In this document: piece after piece, positions 33,561 to 42,000 of the stretch
How positions within the stretch are numbered: the stretch's first letter is position 1
Layout of the letters: each line of letters starts with the position of its first letter
From: [Scytonema hofmanni] UTEX 2349
GTDB taxonomy: Bacteria > Cyanobacteriota > Cyanobacteriia > Cyanobacteriales > Nostocaceae
Direction of reading: 5' to 3'
Assembly (NCBI RefSeq): GCF_000582685.1
Contig: NZ_KK073765.1
Coordinates: 14,687 to 78,686, forward strand
Length of the DNA stretch: 64,000 nt
Notes under the pieces: generated by a model
The model's input: the letters and a program-made list of their open reading frames with translations, nothing else
Told to the model about the DNA's origin: nothing
Database searches by the model: none
Position numbers and translations under genes: made by a program

Positions 33561-33704
33561 ATGGTTCTAGGTCAAGTGTTTGAGCGTTTTGTAGAAGAAA
33601 GTCCGGTTTCAGTAATGGTTCGCGGACTTCTCGAAACAATTTTATGTCCTGAGAAACTTGACGAGCTATTTGAGAAAAGCACCAAAACTCAATACACAAA
33701 ATAA
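33561..33704 (+). pseudogene. IS4-type transposase, N-terminal remnant
   Basis: A 47-residue frame (VLGQVFERFVEESPVSVMVR, then GLLETILCPEKLDELFEKS) matches the very start of a cyanobacterial IS4-type transposase, then stops at TQYTK. No further part of the IS is seen. It marks another insertion and deletion event next to the kinase remnant. Confidence 0.6.
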
Positions 33705-33771
33705 TTACTGTTTTTATTGACAAATTATTTAACTTTAAGCAAGCAATAAAGTAACAAGTAAGGAAAATTAA

Positions 33772-34215
33772 ATGATCGAGAAACGTCCTCCAGGCTTGAT
33801 AGCAATTGTTATTTATAAAGGCTTTGTTGCTTTACTACTTACAGCTACATCTATTGTTCTACTGTTAGCTTTAAAAAAACATGATACTCTTGTGGTCTTT
33901 TCCGAATCTTACATATTGGAAGGTAAACGCGAAGTTATTGAGTGGTTACTAGAAAAAATTATTAATATCAAACCACAAACTTTAAAATTTAGTGGAATTG
34001 CCACTGTAATATATGCAGTTGTAACAGCTATTGAGGCTATCGGTTTATGGTATGAAAAAACCTGGGCAAAAATACTAGTTATTGGATTAGTTGGTATTAG
34101 TATACCTCCCGAAATCTATGAGTTAATCAAAGGAATATCAATATTGAAAATAATAGTTTTTTTAGTAAACATTGCTGTGTTAAATTACTTAATACGCCAT
34201 TTCTACAAGCAGTGA
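33772..34215 (+). CDS. DUF2127 membrane protein
   Basis: A 147-residue protein with four helices and the DUF2127 pattern (RPPGLIAIVIYKGFVALLL at the start, AIEAIGLWYEKTWAKILVI in the middle, and the closing LNYLIRHFYKQ). AAGGAAA lies before the ATG. It is one of few plus-strand genes here and converges with the DUF1232 gene. Its function is not known. Confidence 0.78.
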   Translation: MIEKRPPGLIAIVIYKGFVALLLTATSIVLLLALKKHDTLVVFSESYILEGKREVIEWLLEKIINIKPQTLKFSGIATVIYAVVTAIEAIGLWYEKTWAKILVIGLVGISIPPEIYELIKGISILKIIVFLVNIAVLNYLIRHFYKQ

Positions 34216-34236
34216 GTAAATTAAACTGTTTTAGGG

Positions 34237-34638
34237 CTATCTCGGCATTTTTACAAGTAACTTTTTTAGCCAAAATAAGAATACTATTCCAGTCAGTATC
34301 CAGATGCAAATGAAGATACCTGCTGCTAACAAATTGGTTGGTTTATTTTTACCAGTAGCAATTGCGGCTATAGCCTTTTCACGCGATTCATCCATTACAT
34401 CTTTTGGAATTAGCTTTAAGAGTGAAATAATACCAATTGGAACTAAAAGTAAATCATCTAAATAACCCAATACTGGTATAAAATCTGGAATCAAGTCGAT
34501 GGGACTGAGTAAGTAGGCAACCACACAGATTGCAAGCAGCCTAGTATGCCAAGGTAGTCTAGAGTCTTTACAGGCATAATAAAGTGTATAGGTTTCCTGT
34601 TTTAGTTTTTTTACTCTTTGCTTCCAACTGTGCATCAT
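34237..34638 (-). CDS. DUF1232 (YkvA-like) membrane protein
   Basis: A 133-residue protein. The DUF1232 core is clear (LPWHTRLLAICVVAYLLSPI, then DLIPDFIPVLGYLDDLLLVP). A C-terminal helix (LLAAGIFICIWILTGIVFLF) follows. It stands about 100 bp after the end of HK1 on the same strand, so it could be the last gene of that unit, but no hairpin settles the matter. Members are small membrane proteins of unclear function. Confidence 0.82.
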   Translation of the reverse strand: MMHSWKQRVKKLKQETYTLYYACKDSRLPWHTRLLAICVVAYLLSPIDLIPDFIPVLGYLDDLLLVPIGIISLLKLIPKDVMDESREKAIAAIATGKNKPTNLLAAGIFICIWILTGIVFLFWLKKLLVKMPR

Positions 34639-34734
34639 TTAGGTATCATCCTATGATTTAGAATCTTCGCTTTCATTTTTTCAAAATAGGATTATCACAT
34701 TGTACAAGTTTTGTTTGTCTAGAATTGAAAAATG

Positions 34735-35976
34735 TTAAGAGGAAACGGATGGTAAGCGCACTGTAAAACAACTACCAACTCCTAGCTGACTTATAACAGT
34801 AATTAATCCACCGTGATTTTGAGCAATAGTTTGAGCAATAGCCAAGCCCAAACCAGAACCACCAGAATTATAAGAACGTGATTTGTCTGCTCGCCAAAAA
34901 CGCTCAAAAATATTTCCTAAATCTTTTGGTGAAATTCCTATACCTGTATCTTGGACATTAACTAATATATCGGAAGCAGAACGATTAGCTGTAATTTCTA
35001 TTGTCCCTTCTGACGGTGTGTAATGTATAGCATTTTGAATTAAATTAGTGAATAATCGTGTTATCTGATTCGGATCACCTAACAAATAAAGCTTCTCATT
35101 CAATTGATTTTTCAGATTAATTCGTTTAGCGATCGCTTGCGGCTGATATAGTTGCACTAAGTTATTTAAAATTGAACTGAGATTAACAGTTTCTTTACTC
35201 CGGCTAGGAATATTATCATGACGAGCTAAAAATAATAAATCTTCAGTGAGGCGAGTCATTTGATTAGTAGCACTAGAAATAGCCTGAAATTTTTCTGCGT
35301 CAGTTTCTCGCATTCCTTCTGGATACTTTAGTGCTACCCCTGCATTACTTTTAATCGCCATTAAAGGACTGCGGAGTTCATGGGAAGCATCAGCAGTAAA
35401 CTGTTTTAACCGTTCAAAGCTTTCTTCAATTGGTTGCATCACTTGACGAGTTAGCCAAACTCCACCAGCACCACTAATAATCAAAGCTACAACAATTCCA
35501 CCGCCTAACCCCAAATCTAATTTATTTAAAGTTTCATCGAATTCTTCTAGAGATTGACTAGCTCTTACATATCCAATGAATTGTTTATCATCACTACTAA
35601 TAATTGGTAAAGTAACAGACTGAATGCGATTTTTACCAACTGTATTAATTTGTTCTCCTTCTTTTACATGAGCAGGTAAACTTAAAATATCTTGTCCCTG
35701 TTTTTCTACTAAATTACCTTTAGTATCAAACCAGTTTAACCCTTGATGATTTTCAAATAATTTATCTTGAGGTAAGTCATTTTCAATTTTAATTCTACCG
35801 TTATCAAACTCGGCATTAGCAGCAGCAACTTGTGCTAGAGCAGCAAGTTTTTGTGTTTGTTGTTTATGGAGGCTATGGGTAAAGACAATCCGAACAGCAA
35901 TTGCAAATCCACCTAAGATTAATGATAATACGATTAAATAAGACAACAGTAAACGACGGCGAATTTTTTCAAACAT
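34735..35976 (-). CDS. Sensor histidine kinase (HK1)
   Basis: A 413-residue kinase. Helix 1 (LLLSYLIVLSLILGGFAIAV) and helix 2 near residue 165 (GGGIVVALIISGAGGVWL) enclose a periplasmic sensor of about 120 residues. The phospho-acceptor is His199 in ADASHELRSPLMAIKSN. The ATPase has an N box (NLIQNAIHYTP), a G1 box (DTGIGI), an F box (FERFW) and a G2 box (GGSGLGLAIA). It follows RR1 by 15 bp. The neighbouring COG4705 gene and element-2 promoter suggest an envelope signal. I see no metal-binding cluster in the sensor region. Confidence 0.88.
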   Translation of the reverse strand: MFEKIRRRLLLSYLIVLSLILGGFAIAVRIVFTHSLHKQQTQKLAALAQVAAANAEFDNGRIKIENDLPQDKLFENHQGLNWFDTKGNLVEKQGQDILSLPAHVKEGEQINTVGKNRIQSVTLPIISSDDKQFIGYVRASQSLEEFDETLNKLDLGLGGGIVVALIISGAGGVWLTRQVMQPIEESFERLKQFTADASHELRSPLMAIKSNAGVALKYPEGMRETDAEKFQAISSATNQMTRLTEDLLFLARHDNIPSRSKETVNLSSILNNLVQLYQPQAIAKRINLKNQLNEKLYLLGDPNQITRLFTNLIQNAIHYTPSEGTIEITANRSASDILVNVQDTGIGISPKDLGNIFERFWRADKSRSYNSGGSGLGLAIAQTIAQNHGGLITVISQLGVGSCFTVRLPSVSS

Positions 35977-35991
35977 AAGTTAAATTTGCCT

Positions 35992-36666
35992 TCACTTAGG
36001 ACACAGACGATAACCAACACCGTAGACAGTTTCGATAAAATCTTCTGAACTTCCTATCGCTCTCAGTTTCTTTCTTAAATTTGTAATGTGAGTTTTAACG
36101 GTTTCCTCTCCAGATAATTTATCAAACTCCCACAATTTATCTAAAATTGCCGAGCGAGTCAAAATTTGAGTAGGATTTTTCAAAAAACATTCCAATATCA
36201 TGTATTCTTTATGTGTTAATGATAAAGGCTTATCTGCATAGGTGACATGACAATTACTAGGGTCTAGTTGTAGCTCACCATGAATTAAAATTAATTGGCG
36301 AGTTTCTGGACTCCTTCGAGATAAAGCTCGAATTCGTGCTGCTAATTCTTCTAGTTCAAATGGTTTAACTAAATAATCATCTGCACCAGCATCAAGTCCA
36401 ATTATTTTATCTGGGGTTGTATCTCGTGCTGTCAACATCAGAATAAAAGCATTACAATTAGAAGCACGTAGCCGTTTACAGAGAGTGATCCCATCTAAGC
36501 GCGGCAACATTAAATCTAATAAAATTAAATCATAATTACCTGCTTGGGCGTATTCCCAACCTTCAATTCCATCACCAGCAATATCAACAGCATGATGTTG
36601 ATGTTTTAGATCTTCGGCTAAGGGTTTAGCAATGCGATCGTCATCTTCAACTATTAAAATTCTCAT
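35992..36666 (-). CDS. OmpR/PhoB-type response regulator (RR1)
   Basis: A 224-residue regulator. The receiver has the acidic pocket (EDDD at 7-10), phospho-acceptor Asp51 in LLDLMLPRLDG, Thr in MLTARD and Lys in YLVKPFELEEL. The C-terminal winged helix has LTHKEYMILECFLKNPTQIL and VKTHITNLRKKLRAIG. Such regulators bind direct repeats with about 11-bp spacing. It is transcribed with HK1 and, upstream by 59 bp, the COG4705 gene, whose promoter is a perfect element 2. I infer that RR1 binds element 2 and regulates itself. Confidence 0.9.
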   Translation of the reverse strand: MRILIVEDDDRIAKPLAEDLKHQHHAVDIAGDGIEGWEYAQAGNYDLILLDLMLPRLDGITLCKRLRASNCNAFILMLTARDTTPDKIIGLDAGADDYLVKPFELEELAARIRALSRRSPETRQLILIHGELQLDPSNCHVTYADKPLSLTHKEYMILECFLKNPTQILTRSAILDKLWEFDKLSGEETVKTHITNLRKKLRAIGSSEDFIETVYGVGYRLCPK

Positions 36667-36725
36667 ATTTCTATACTATTTATTTTGTATTTAACAAAAA
36701 ATAGTCATCTATCTGCTTAAAAGCA

Positions 36726-37469
36726 TCACTCAATTGGGTAACGCACTTTTTTCTCCTTTCGCACGGAAAAGAATAGGACAACCGCCAGCAGGATAAAGGC
36801 GATCGCTGAAGCATAGCCCCTTGGCAGTGATAAACCGCCATCTTTTATCGGTTTGGTAAGAAAATCGCCGAAGGTAGCTCCAAAGGGTCGCGTGAAGATG
36901 AACGCGAGCCAGAATAGGAGAACATCGTTCAACTTTGTTACGTAGTGAAGGGCAATGACAACACCAATGACGCTGGCTGTTACCAATGCGCCCTGGATAT
37001 AGCTCAGTCCTAAGTTGCTTGTCAGAAAATCACCAAAGGCCGTTCCCAAACTGTTGGAGAACACAATCGCCAGCCAATACGTTGTCTCTGCGTCTTTCCT
37101 CACGATTGGATAAACGCTCAAATCTCGATCCCGGTAATACCAGATGGCAAGAACGCTCAACAGACAGGCTACCAGGATAAGCGATCCCATTGCGTAGCCC
37201 AGCCCCAAAGATCGATCCATCAGGTCTGAAACTTCAGTTCCGGCTGTGGTTGTCGCAATGATGGCCAACCAGTAAAGGGCTGGACGATATCTGTCGGATT
37301 GAATTTGAAAAAACAGGAAAATAGCCAGAATGGCAAAAGTTATGGCAAAGGCTACGTAATACCCCAGCCCAAGAGACATTGAGATGAAGTCACCTGCCGT
37401 CTCGCCCAGCGTCGTGGCAATGATCTTCATAATCCAAAAGAAAATTGTGACTTTTGCAACTTTGTTCAT
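36726..37469 (-). CDS. COG4705 membrane protein, first gene of the RR1/HK1 operon
   Basis: A 247-residue protein from ATG 37469, with AGGAG 6 bp before it; the frame upstream to 37544 is not needed. It has the four-unit pattern of COG4705 (ATTLGETAGDFIS; TTAGTEVSDLMDRSLGLGY; SLGTAFGDFLTSNLGLSY; RPFGATFGDFLTKP). It is paralogous to the gene at 23.2-24.0 kb. Its base composition is a little more GC-rich than its neighbours, which may reflect transfer. Position at the head of a two-component operon suggests it acts in or with the response that RR1 controls. Confidence 0.85.
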   Translation of the reverse strand: MNKVAKVTIFFWIMKIIATTLGETAGDFISMSLGLGYYVAFAITFAILAIFLFFQIQSDRYRPALYWLAIIATTTAGTEVSDLMDRSLGLGYAMGSLILVACLLSVLAIWYYRDRDLSVYPIVRKDAETTYWLAIVFSNSLGTAFGDFLTSNLGLSYIQGALVTASVIGVVIALHYVTKLNDVLLFWLAFIFTRPFGATFGDFLTKPIKDGGLSLPRGYASAIAFILLAVVLFFSVRKEKKVRYPIE

Positions 37470-37523
37470 TATTGCTCCTATTTGCTGCTGGACTACCAAC
37501 ACGTTATCTGAACTTGCAGGTTC

Positions 37524-37557
37524 ATCGTAGAGAGAAAAAGTCAAGAACTTGGAAAGA
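37524..37557 (-). promoter_or_regulatory. Element 2 promoter, COG4705-RR1-HK1 operon
   Basis: Coding strand reads TCTTTCC-AAGT-TCTTGAC, 10 bp, then TACGAT. It lies 55 bp before the ATG at 37469 and overlaps the 3' end region of the MFS gene (stop at 37579) by only 22 bp distance. Confidence 0.8.
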
Positions 37558-37578
37558 GATAGCTGGCAATGAAGATTT

Positions 37579-38808
37579 TTACTCTTTACCTACTGATTTT
37601 CGTCTTCCGGCTTCAAATACCAGCAGTAATATGATCGCACTCAAAGCGAAAATACTTCCAGTGATGAAAGTTGCTTTTGGACTGATTGTTTGCCACAAAA
37701 CACCTCCTAACAAGCTAGCTGGTAAAAGCGCTACACCAGTAGCCAAATTAATTAACCCAAAAGCAGTACCCCGCAGATTGGATGGAACTCTATCTGCTAC
37801 CAGAGCTAACAATATGCCTTGACTCATGCCCTGATGCAGACCATACAGCGCAAATAGTCCCCACACCTGCCAAGGAGCATCAACAAATGCAAAACCTAAA
37901 TATGCTAAAGCATACACACAAAATCCACCCACTAGCAGCCCCAATCTACCAATGCGGTCAGATAGCAATCCTAATGGATAAGCACTGAGAGAGTAAGCTA
38001 TATTCATTACAACTAGAGTGAGTGGTATTAGTGAGGCGGATACTCCAGCTTGCTGTGCTTGGAGTAATAAAAAGGCATCGCTAGAGTTACCGAGATTAAA
38101 TAGTAGTGCAACCGCAACTAGCACCCAGTAGCTTTTACCCAAACTTTGCAAAGCAGACCAATGTAGAGGATTATTCTGCCTTTGATTATTTCTATTGTCA
38201 GGTTCGCGCACGCCAGTTGTTAAAAGAGCTACTGCTAAAATACCGGGAAGCACCGCTAACCAGAAAACTAGACGAAAGTTCTGTCCTGAAAAAGACATCA
38301 AAATGAATGCAACTAGTGGCCCAGTGAATGCGCCGATGGTGTCTAAAGATTGCCGCAAACCGTAGGCAGCTCCACGATTAGCGCTATCGGTAACATCTGC
38401 TACTATTGCATCGCGGGGAGCTACACGAATTCCCTTGCCAACGCGATCGCCAAAACGAGCCATCAATACCCAAGCAGGACTAGTTGCCAATGCGAACAGA
38501 GGTTTAACTAAGGTAGATAATCCATAACCAACAACAGCTAATTTCTTACGCTGTCCTAAATAATCACTTAAGGCTCCTGAAAAAACTTTCAGTACAGAAG
38601 CAGTTGATTCTGCAATTCCCTCAATCCACCCAACTGTTAGCAAATTTGCTCCTAATGCCGAAACTAAAAATAACGGCAACACCGAATGAATCATCTCGGA
38701 ACTAATGTCAGTTAACAAGCTGACAAATCCCAAAACCCAGACATTACGGGGGATGGTTTGAAAAGTTTTTGTTGTCACTGCTGTTACCTTTGAGTTGATG
38801 ACTGGCAA
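37579..38808 (-). CDS. MFS transporter
   Basis: A 409-residue, twelve-helix major facilitator. The N-terminal half has FVSLLTDISSEMIHSVLPLFL and the loop 2-3 motif SDYLGQRKKLAVVGYGLS; the second half has SDRIGRLGLLVGG. The family with LLTDISSEMIHS includes transporters linked to metal and drug resistance, but the substrate is not known. The start is a TTG at 38808; a GTG eleven codons inside, with AAAGG before it, is the alternative. An element-1 repeat lies 70 bp upstream, which places it in the metal regulon. Confidence 0.8.
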   Translation of the reverse strand: MPVINSKVTAVTTKTFQTIPRNVWVLGFVSLLTDISSEMIHSVLPLFLVSALGANLLTVGWIEGIAESTASVLKVFSGALSDYLGQRKKLAVVGYGLSTLVKPLFALATSPAWVLMARFGDRVGKGIRVAPRDAIVADVTDSANRGAAYGLRQSLDTIGAFTGPLVAFILMSFSGQNFRLVFWLAVLPGILAVALLTTGVREPDNRNNQRQNNPLHWSALQSLGKSYWVLVAVALLFNLGNSSDAFLLLQAQQAGVSASLIPLTLVVMNIAYSLSAYPLGLLSDRIGRLGLLVGGFCVYALAYLGFAFVDAPWQVWGLFALYGLHQGMSQGILLALVADRVPSNLRGTAFGLINLATGVALLPASLLGGVLWQTISPKATFITGSIFALSAIILLLVFEAGRRKSVGKE

Positions 38809-38877
38809 TTCGGTGCTAAGAGAAAGCTGTAATTGTCAAATCACAGTTAATTGCATTTATTATCATCACACTTGACG

Positions 38878-38895
38878 ATGAAATCAGAATGAAAT
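38878..38895 (-). promoter_or_regulatory. Element 1, MFS gene
   Basis: Perfect ATGAAAT-CAGA-ATGAAAT on the plus strand, 70 bp before the MFS start. The coding strand continues with TAATAAAT about 15 bp later. It lies between the MFS gene and the end of the ArsR gene. Confidence 0.75.
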
Positions 38896-38932
38896 TCTAT
38901 CGACTTCGAGAAACCTCAATTTGGAGCAATTT

Positions 38933-39277
38933 TTACGGTTGGCGTAGTGCTTGTAGTTGTTCTAATTGTTGTGTTTGTTCTTGCAGCCGAATAGCAAGGC
39001 GATCGCACACTAACTCACATAGCTCAAAAATTATCGGGTCAGTAATTTGGTAAAAAACACTGATTCCTTGTGGTTGACGAGTGACTATACCCGCTTGCAT
39101 CAATACTTTCAAATGTTTGGAAACGTTTGCTTGTCCCAGTCCGGTTTCTTGGATGATTTCTGTCACGTTTTTCGCTTCTGACTTGAGACAACACAAAACT
39201 TGCAGCCGACTTACTTCTGACAAGACTTTAAAGTATTCAGCAACGGGAGCAAGAGCTTGAGGTGAAGATTTTAACAT
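38933..39277 (-). CDS. ArsR/SmtB-family repressor, possibly persulfide-sensing (BigR/SqrR-like)
   Basis: A 114-residue winged-helix repressor (VLSEVSRLQVLCCLKSEAKN, then GLGQANVSKHLKVLMQAGIV). It has Cys in LCCLK and again in FELCELVCDR, positions like the Cys pair that senses persulfide in BigR and SqrR. Classical ArsR or SmtB metal motifs (ELCVCDL or C-terminal His clusters) are not seen. It is divergent from the persulfide-dioxygenase pair, and a perfect 15-bp inverted repeat lies between them. I infer that it represses both directions until sulfane sulfur oxidises the Cys pair. Confidence 0.75.
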   Translation of the reverse strand: MLKSSPQALAPVAEYFKVLSEVSRLQVLCCLKSEAKNVTEIIQETGLGQANVSKHLKVLMQAGIVTRQPQGISVFYQITDPIIFELCELVCDRLAIRLQEQTQQLEQLQALRQP

Positions 39278-39310
39278 ACAGACTTAAATATTACATCTTC
39301 TTATATGTAG

Positions 39311-39346
39311 TTACTACCATATTACCAGATAGTAATATGGTAGTAA
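39311..39346. promoter_or_regulatory. Perfect 15-bp inverted repeat, presumed ArsR operator
   Basis: TTACTACCATATTAC, a 6-bp spacer (cagata), then GTAATATGGTAGTAA. It is centred 51 bp from the ArsR start and 40 bp from the phosphatase start. Such long symmetric AT-rich sites are typical for ArsR-family dimers. Confidence 0.8.
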
Positions 39347-39367
39347 GGGTTAAGAGATAAAACAGCA

Positions 39368-39817
39368 ATGGAAAACGTCAAAAAGATTAACAATGAATTA
39401 ACAGTAGCAGGACAGGTGACATCAGAGCAGTTACAGCAGGCGGTGAATGAAGGTTATAAATCTGTACTCAATCTGCGATCGCCTGATGAACAAGGTTTTA
39501 TCAGCAATGAACAGCAACAAGCACAAGCTTTAGGGCTGCACTACGTCAACATTCCTGTCAAACCAAACGAGATCAGCGATGAACTGACGACAGAGGTACT
39601 CAAGCAAATCGATGACCTACCTAAACCCGCCTTAATTCATTGTGCCAGTACCATGCGTGCGGGTTTAATGGCATTTATGAACGTAGCGACGCGACAAGGA
39701 ATGACACCAGAGCAAGTATTTGAGAAAGCTGCTGCGGCTGGCTTCGACTGTAATGCTAATCCGCAGATGAAGCAGTTCCTTGAACATTATGTTTCAACTC
39801 ACTCCCAAACAAATTGA
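39368..39817 (+). CDS. DUF442/Blh-type phosphatase-like (sulfurtransferase-like) protein
   Basis: A 149-residue protein with the dual-specificity phosphatase-like fold of DUF442 (ITVAGQVT-type start as LTVAGQVTSEQLQQAVNEGY, then KSVLNLRSPDEQG). The active loop is IHCASTMRAG, with Cys and Arg in the usual spacing for this family. These domains are found next to, or fused with, persulfide dioxygenases and help sulfide oxidation. It ends 29 bp before the metallo-hydrolase start, so the two are one operon under the ArsR operator. Confidence 0.82.
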   Translation: MENVKKINNELTVAGQVTSEQLQQAVNEGYKSVLNLRSPDEQGFISNEQQQAQALGLHYVNIPVKPNEISDELTTEVLKQIDDLPKPALIHCASTMRAGLMAFMNVATRQGMTPEQVFEKAAAAGFDCNANPQMKQFLEHYVSTHSQTN

Positions 39818-39846
39818 GGTTTCCTATTGTCGCAGGACAAAACACT

Positions 39847-40440
39847 ATGTTATTCAGACAATTATTTGACAAAGAAACCAGCACTTACACTTATCTACTT
39901 GCAGATCAACAGACTCAAGAAGCTATTTTGGTAGATCCGGTGCTGGAGCAAGTCGAACGTGATTTGAAAGTACTTACAGAATTAGGGTTATCTCTGCGTT
40001 ACTGCTTAGAAACCCACATTCATGCAGACCATATTACAGGTACAGCCAAATTGCGAGAAATAACTGGTTGTTTGGGGATTGTTCCCGACAAAGCGAAAGC
40101 CAGTTGTGCGGATCGGTACATTAAAGATGGAGAAATTCTCAAATTGGCAAGTATGACAATTGAAGCGATCGCCACACCAGGTCATACAGATAGCCACATG
40201 ACGTATTTAGTTAATCAAGATCGAGTTTTAACTGGAGATGCCTTGTTTATTCGTGGCTGTGGACGAACCGACTTTCAAAATGGTGATGCGGGAACTTTGT
40301 TTGACTCAGTGACACAAAAACTATTTACTTTATCAGATGAAACTTTGGTATATCCTGGGCATGACTATCGTGGACAGACAGTATCTACCATTGGCGAAGA
40401 AAAACGCTGGAATCCCAGATTTGTCATACATTGGATCTAG
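39847..40440 (+). CDS. ETHE1-like persulfide dioxygenase (metallo-beta-lactamase fold), C-terminus altered
   Basis: A 197-residue protein from ATG 39847. Metal ligands are seen in ETHIHADHITG (HxHxDH), ATPGHTDSH, LTGDALFIRGCGRTDF and YPGHDYRG, the set typical of ETHE1/Blh persulfide dioxygenases that bind one iron. The end should continue past KRWNPRF with about 20-30 residues; here the frame reads VIHWI and stops, close to a mini-IS. The metal site is complete, so partial activity is possible. Confidence 0.8.
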   Translation: MLFRQLFDKETSTYTYLLADQQTQEAILVDPVLEQVERDLKVLTELGLSLRYCLETHIHADHITGTAKLREITGCLGIVPDKAKASCADRYIKDGEILKLASMTIEAIATPGHTDSHMTYLVNQDRVLTGDALFIRGCGRTDFQNGDAGTLFDSVTQKLFTLSDETLVYPGHDYRGQTVSTIGEEKRWNPRFVIHWI

Positions 40441-40505
40441 TTAACAGTTAACGTTGTCCAAAACCAGACTCAGAGCGTGTTGCAAATTTTCGGACGAGTC
40501 TAGTA

Positions 40506-40845
40506 GACATCTCCAAAAAATAATTAAACTCTGATAAAATAATATAAAAGGGTGTTTTACCGGAGTACTTATCATGAATAGCTTATTAGAGTATATTGAG
40601 AATAAGCCTCAAGAAGCACAACGTTTACTAGGTTTGAGATATGAACAACTAAAGCAGCTTTTAGAAAAAGCGATAGAATTACATAATCAAAAATTGGAAT
40701 TGGCTGAGTCTAAAAAAGTGAGAATTATTCTCGGCGGAGGTGGGCGCAAACCAAAATTGTCTACACAGCGAAGCTATGTTTGCCGTCAGGCGATCGCTTT
40801 TTACAAAGTAGTGATAGTAGGGACTTGACTATTTTCGGAGATGTC
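40506..40845 (+). mobile_element. Truncated 340-bp IS5-type element with N-terminal transposase fragment
   Basis: Ends GACATCTCCAAAAA (40506) and, on the other strand, GACATCTCCGAAAA (to 40845) are inverted repeats with one mismatch in the first 14, flanked by TA on both sides. Inside, 40574-40828 encodes the start of an IS5-type transposase (LLEYIENKPQEAQRLLGLRY, then GGGGRKPKLS) and then runs off frame. It is a deletion derivative that could move only with help from a full copy. Confidence 0.7.
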
Positions 40846-41044
40846 TAGCGGTTACGAATGCCCCACGTCTGCGTAACTTCAAAGCCAAAGCGATCATATA
40901 CTGTATTTTACTGATGAAGAATCTTTTGTAAATTTTGTGGAATAGACAAGTGAAAAACTTTATATACCTTGGCTTGTTTAAGGCGAACATATTTTACTCA
41001 AGAACTGTATGTACTAACTACAATTATTAGTTTGACAGGTATTG

Positions 41045-41062
41045 ATAAAATCTAGATAAAAT
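41045..41062 (-). promoter_or_regulatory. Element 1, decayed, without a target gene
   Basis: ATAAAAT-CTAG-ATAAAAT on the plus strand: each half has one change (G to A). The flank TTAGTTTGACAGGT is the same as at 2236-2249, so this is probably the orphaned promoter of a lost DUF2808 gene. Confidence 0.45.
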
Positions 41063-41091
41063 TTTTCGTGTTTACCGTCCAAATCCCAAAA

Positions 41092-41571
41092 TTAAAATGT
41101 CTGGAACTGAGCTTGTCCAATGGGAATCTCAATATCACTCCCAACAACTCTAACGGAAAGGTTATAAATTGAATCAGAACCACTTGTTGGTTGTTGCACT
41201 TTATTGAGTGAAATCAATAGTTTCTTTGTAGTTGCGAAAGTGACTGTTTCCGGAAAACTTAAAGTAATTCTCCTGTCATTTACCAAAACATTGATGTTTA
41301 GCTTTTGACCATTATCATTAAGTACATCAATGTCACTGCTTACCGCTACAGTGTAAGGTGCATCGATAATTAACTGAGAAAGAGGCTTACCATTCTTAGG
41401 AACGTGGAGTCTGAAAGTATGTTTAACAAATCGCTGATTTGAGGGTAATTGAAAAAGATTATCAATTTTATCAACCCTGTTATTGTCTGTTTTTGCTGTT
41501 GCATTACCAGCGACAATTGTAACTGTAGATGCTACACTAAACACAGTTAGGTAAATTATTTTTTTCTTCAT
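41092..41571 (-). CDS. DUF2808 secreted protein
   Basis: A 159-residue protein with a signal peptide (MKKKIIYLTVFSVASTVTIV). The domain reads TFRLHVPKNGKPLSQLIIDAP, then DVLNDNGQKLNINVLVNDRR and ends EIPIGQAQFQTF. It is the closest relative of the gene at 2310-2789. The element-1 repeat 104 bp upstream is slightly changed (second half GTGAAAT). The conserved charged KxGKxLSxLIIDxP stretch in these two genes may be a functional surface. Confidence 0.84.
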   Translation of the reverse strand: MKKKIIYLTVFSVASTVTIVAGNATAKTDNNRVDKIDNLFQLPSNQRFVKHTFRLHVPKNGKPLSQLIIDAPYTVAVSSDIDVLNDNGQKLNINVLVNDRRITLSFPETVTFATTKKLLISLNKVQQPTSGSDSIYNLSVRVVGSDIEIPIGQAQFQTF

Positions 41572-41674
41572 CTTAACCTTTTAATTTTTAAGCTATCTCA
41601 ATAAGAAAGGCTAGGTAGATTGCGAATTCATCGGGAGGGAATCAAGCTTTATTTAACAATTTTGGCAGGTTACG

Positions 41675-41692
41675 ATGAAATTTGGGTGAAAT
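41675..41692 (-). promoter_or_regulatory. Element 1, DUF2808 gene at 41.1 kb
   Basis: ATGAAAT-TTGG-GTGAAAT on the plus strand, one mismatch. The coding strand continues CGTAACCTGCCAAA and then TTGTTAAAT. A weaker copy (ATAAAAT-TAAG-ATAAAAT) lies at 41899-41916. Confidence 0.65.
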
Positions 41693-42000
41693 TTTGCCAG
41701 TTTGATAAAATTATTTATTCATGTTACGATAGGTAGCCACGGTTGGAGAGTTGCGGTTGAGATAGCGAAAAATCCAATATTTGAAATTAGCAGAGTTTTA
41801 GTGTGAGTTTTAAAAAGCATGATAAGCCTCCTGTTTAGCGTTTTGCAGAACAGGTTCAAGTTATATTTATCTACCTATAATCAGTTTTACATATAGTTAT
41901 AAAATTAAGATAAAATTTGAAAATTGCTATTACACATTCATCCATAAATCAGTCTTAACAATGTTAAGATTACGGTTTATCTGTTGCGATAGTTTATATT

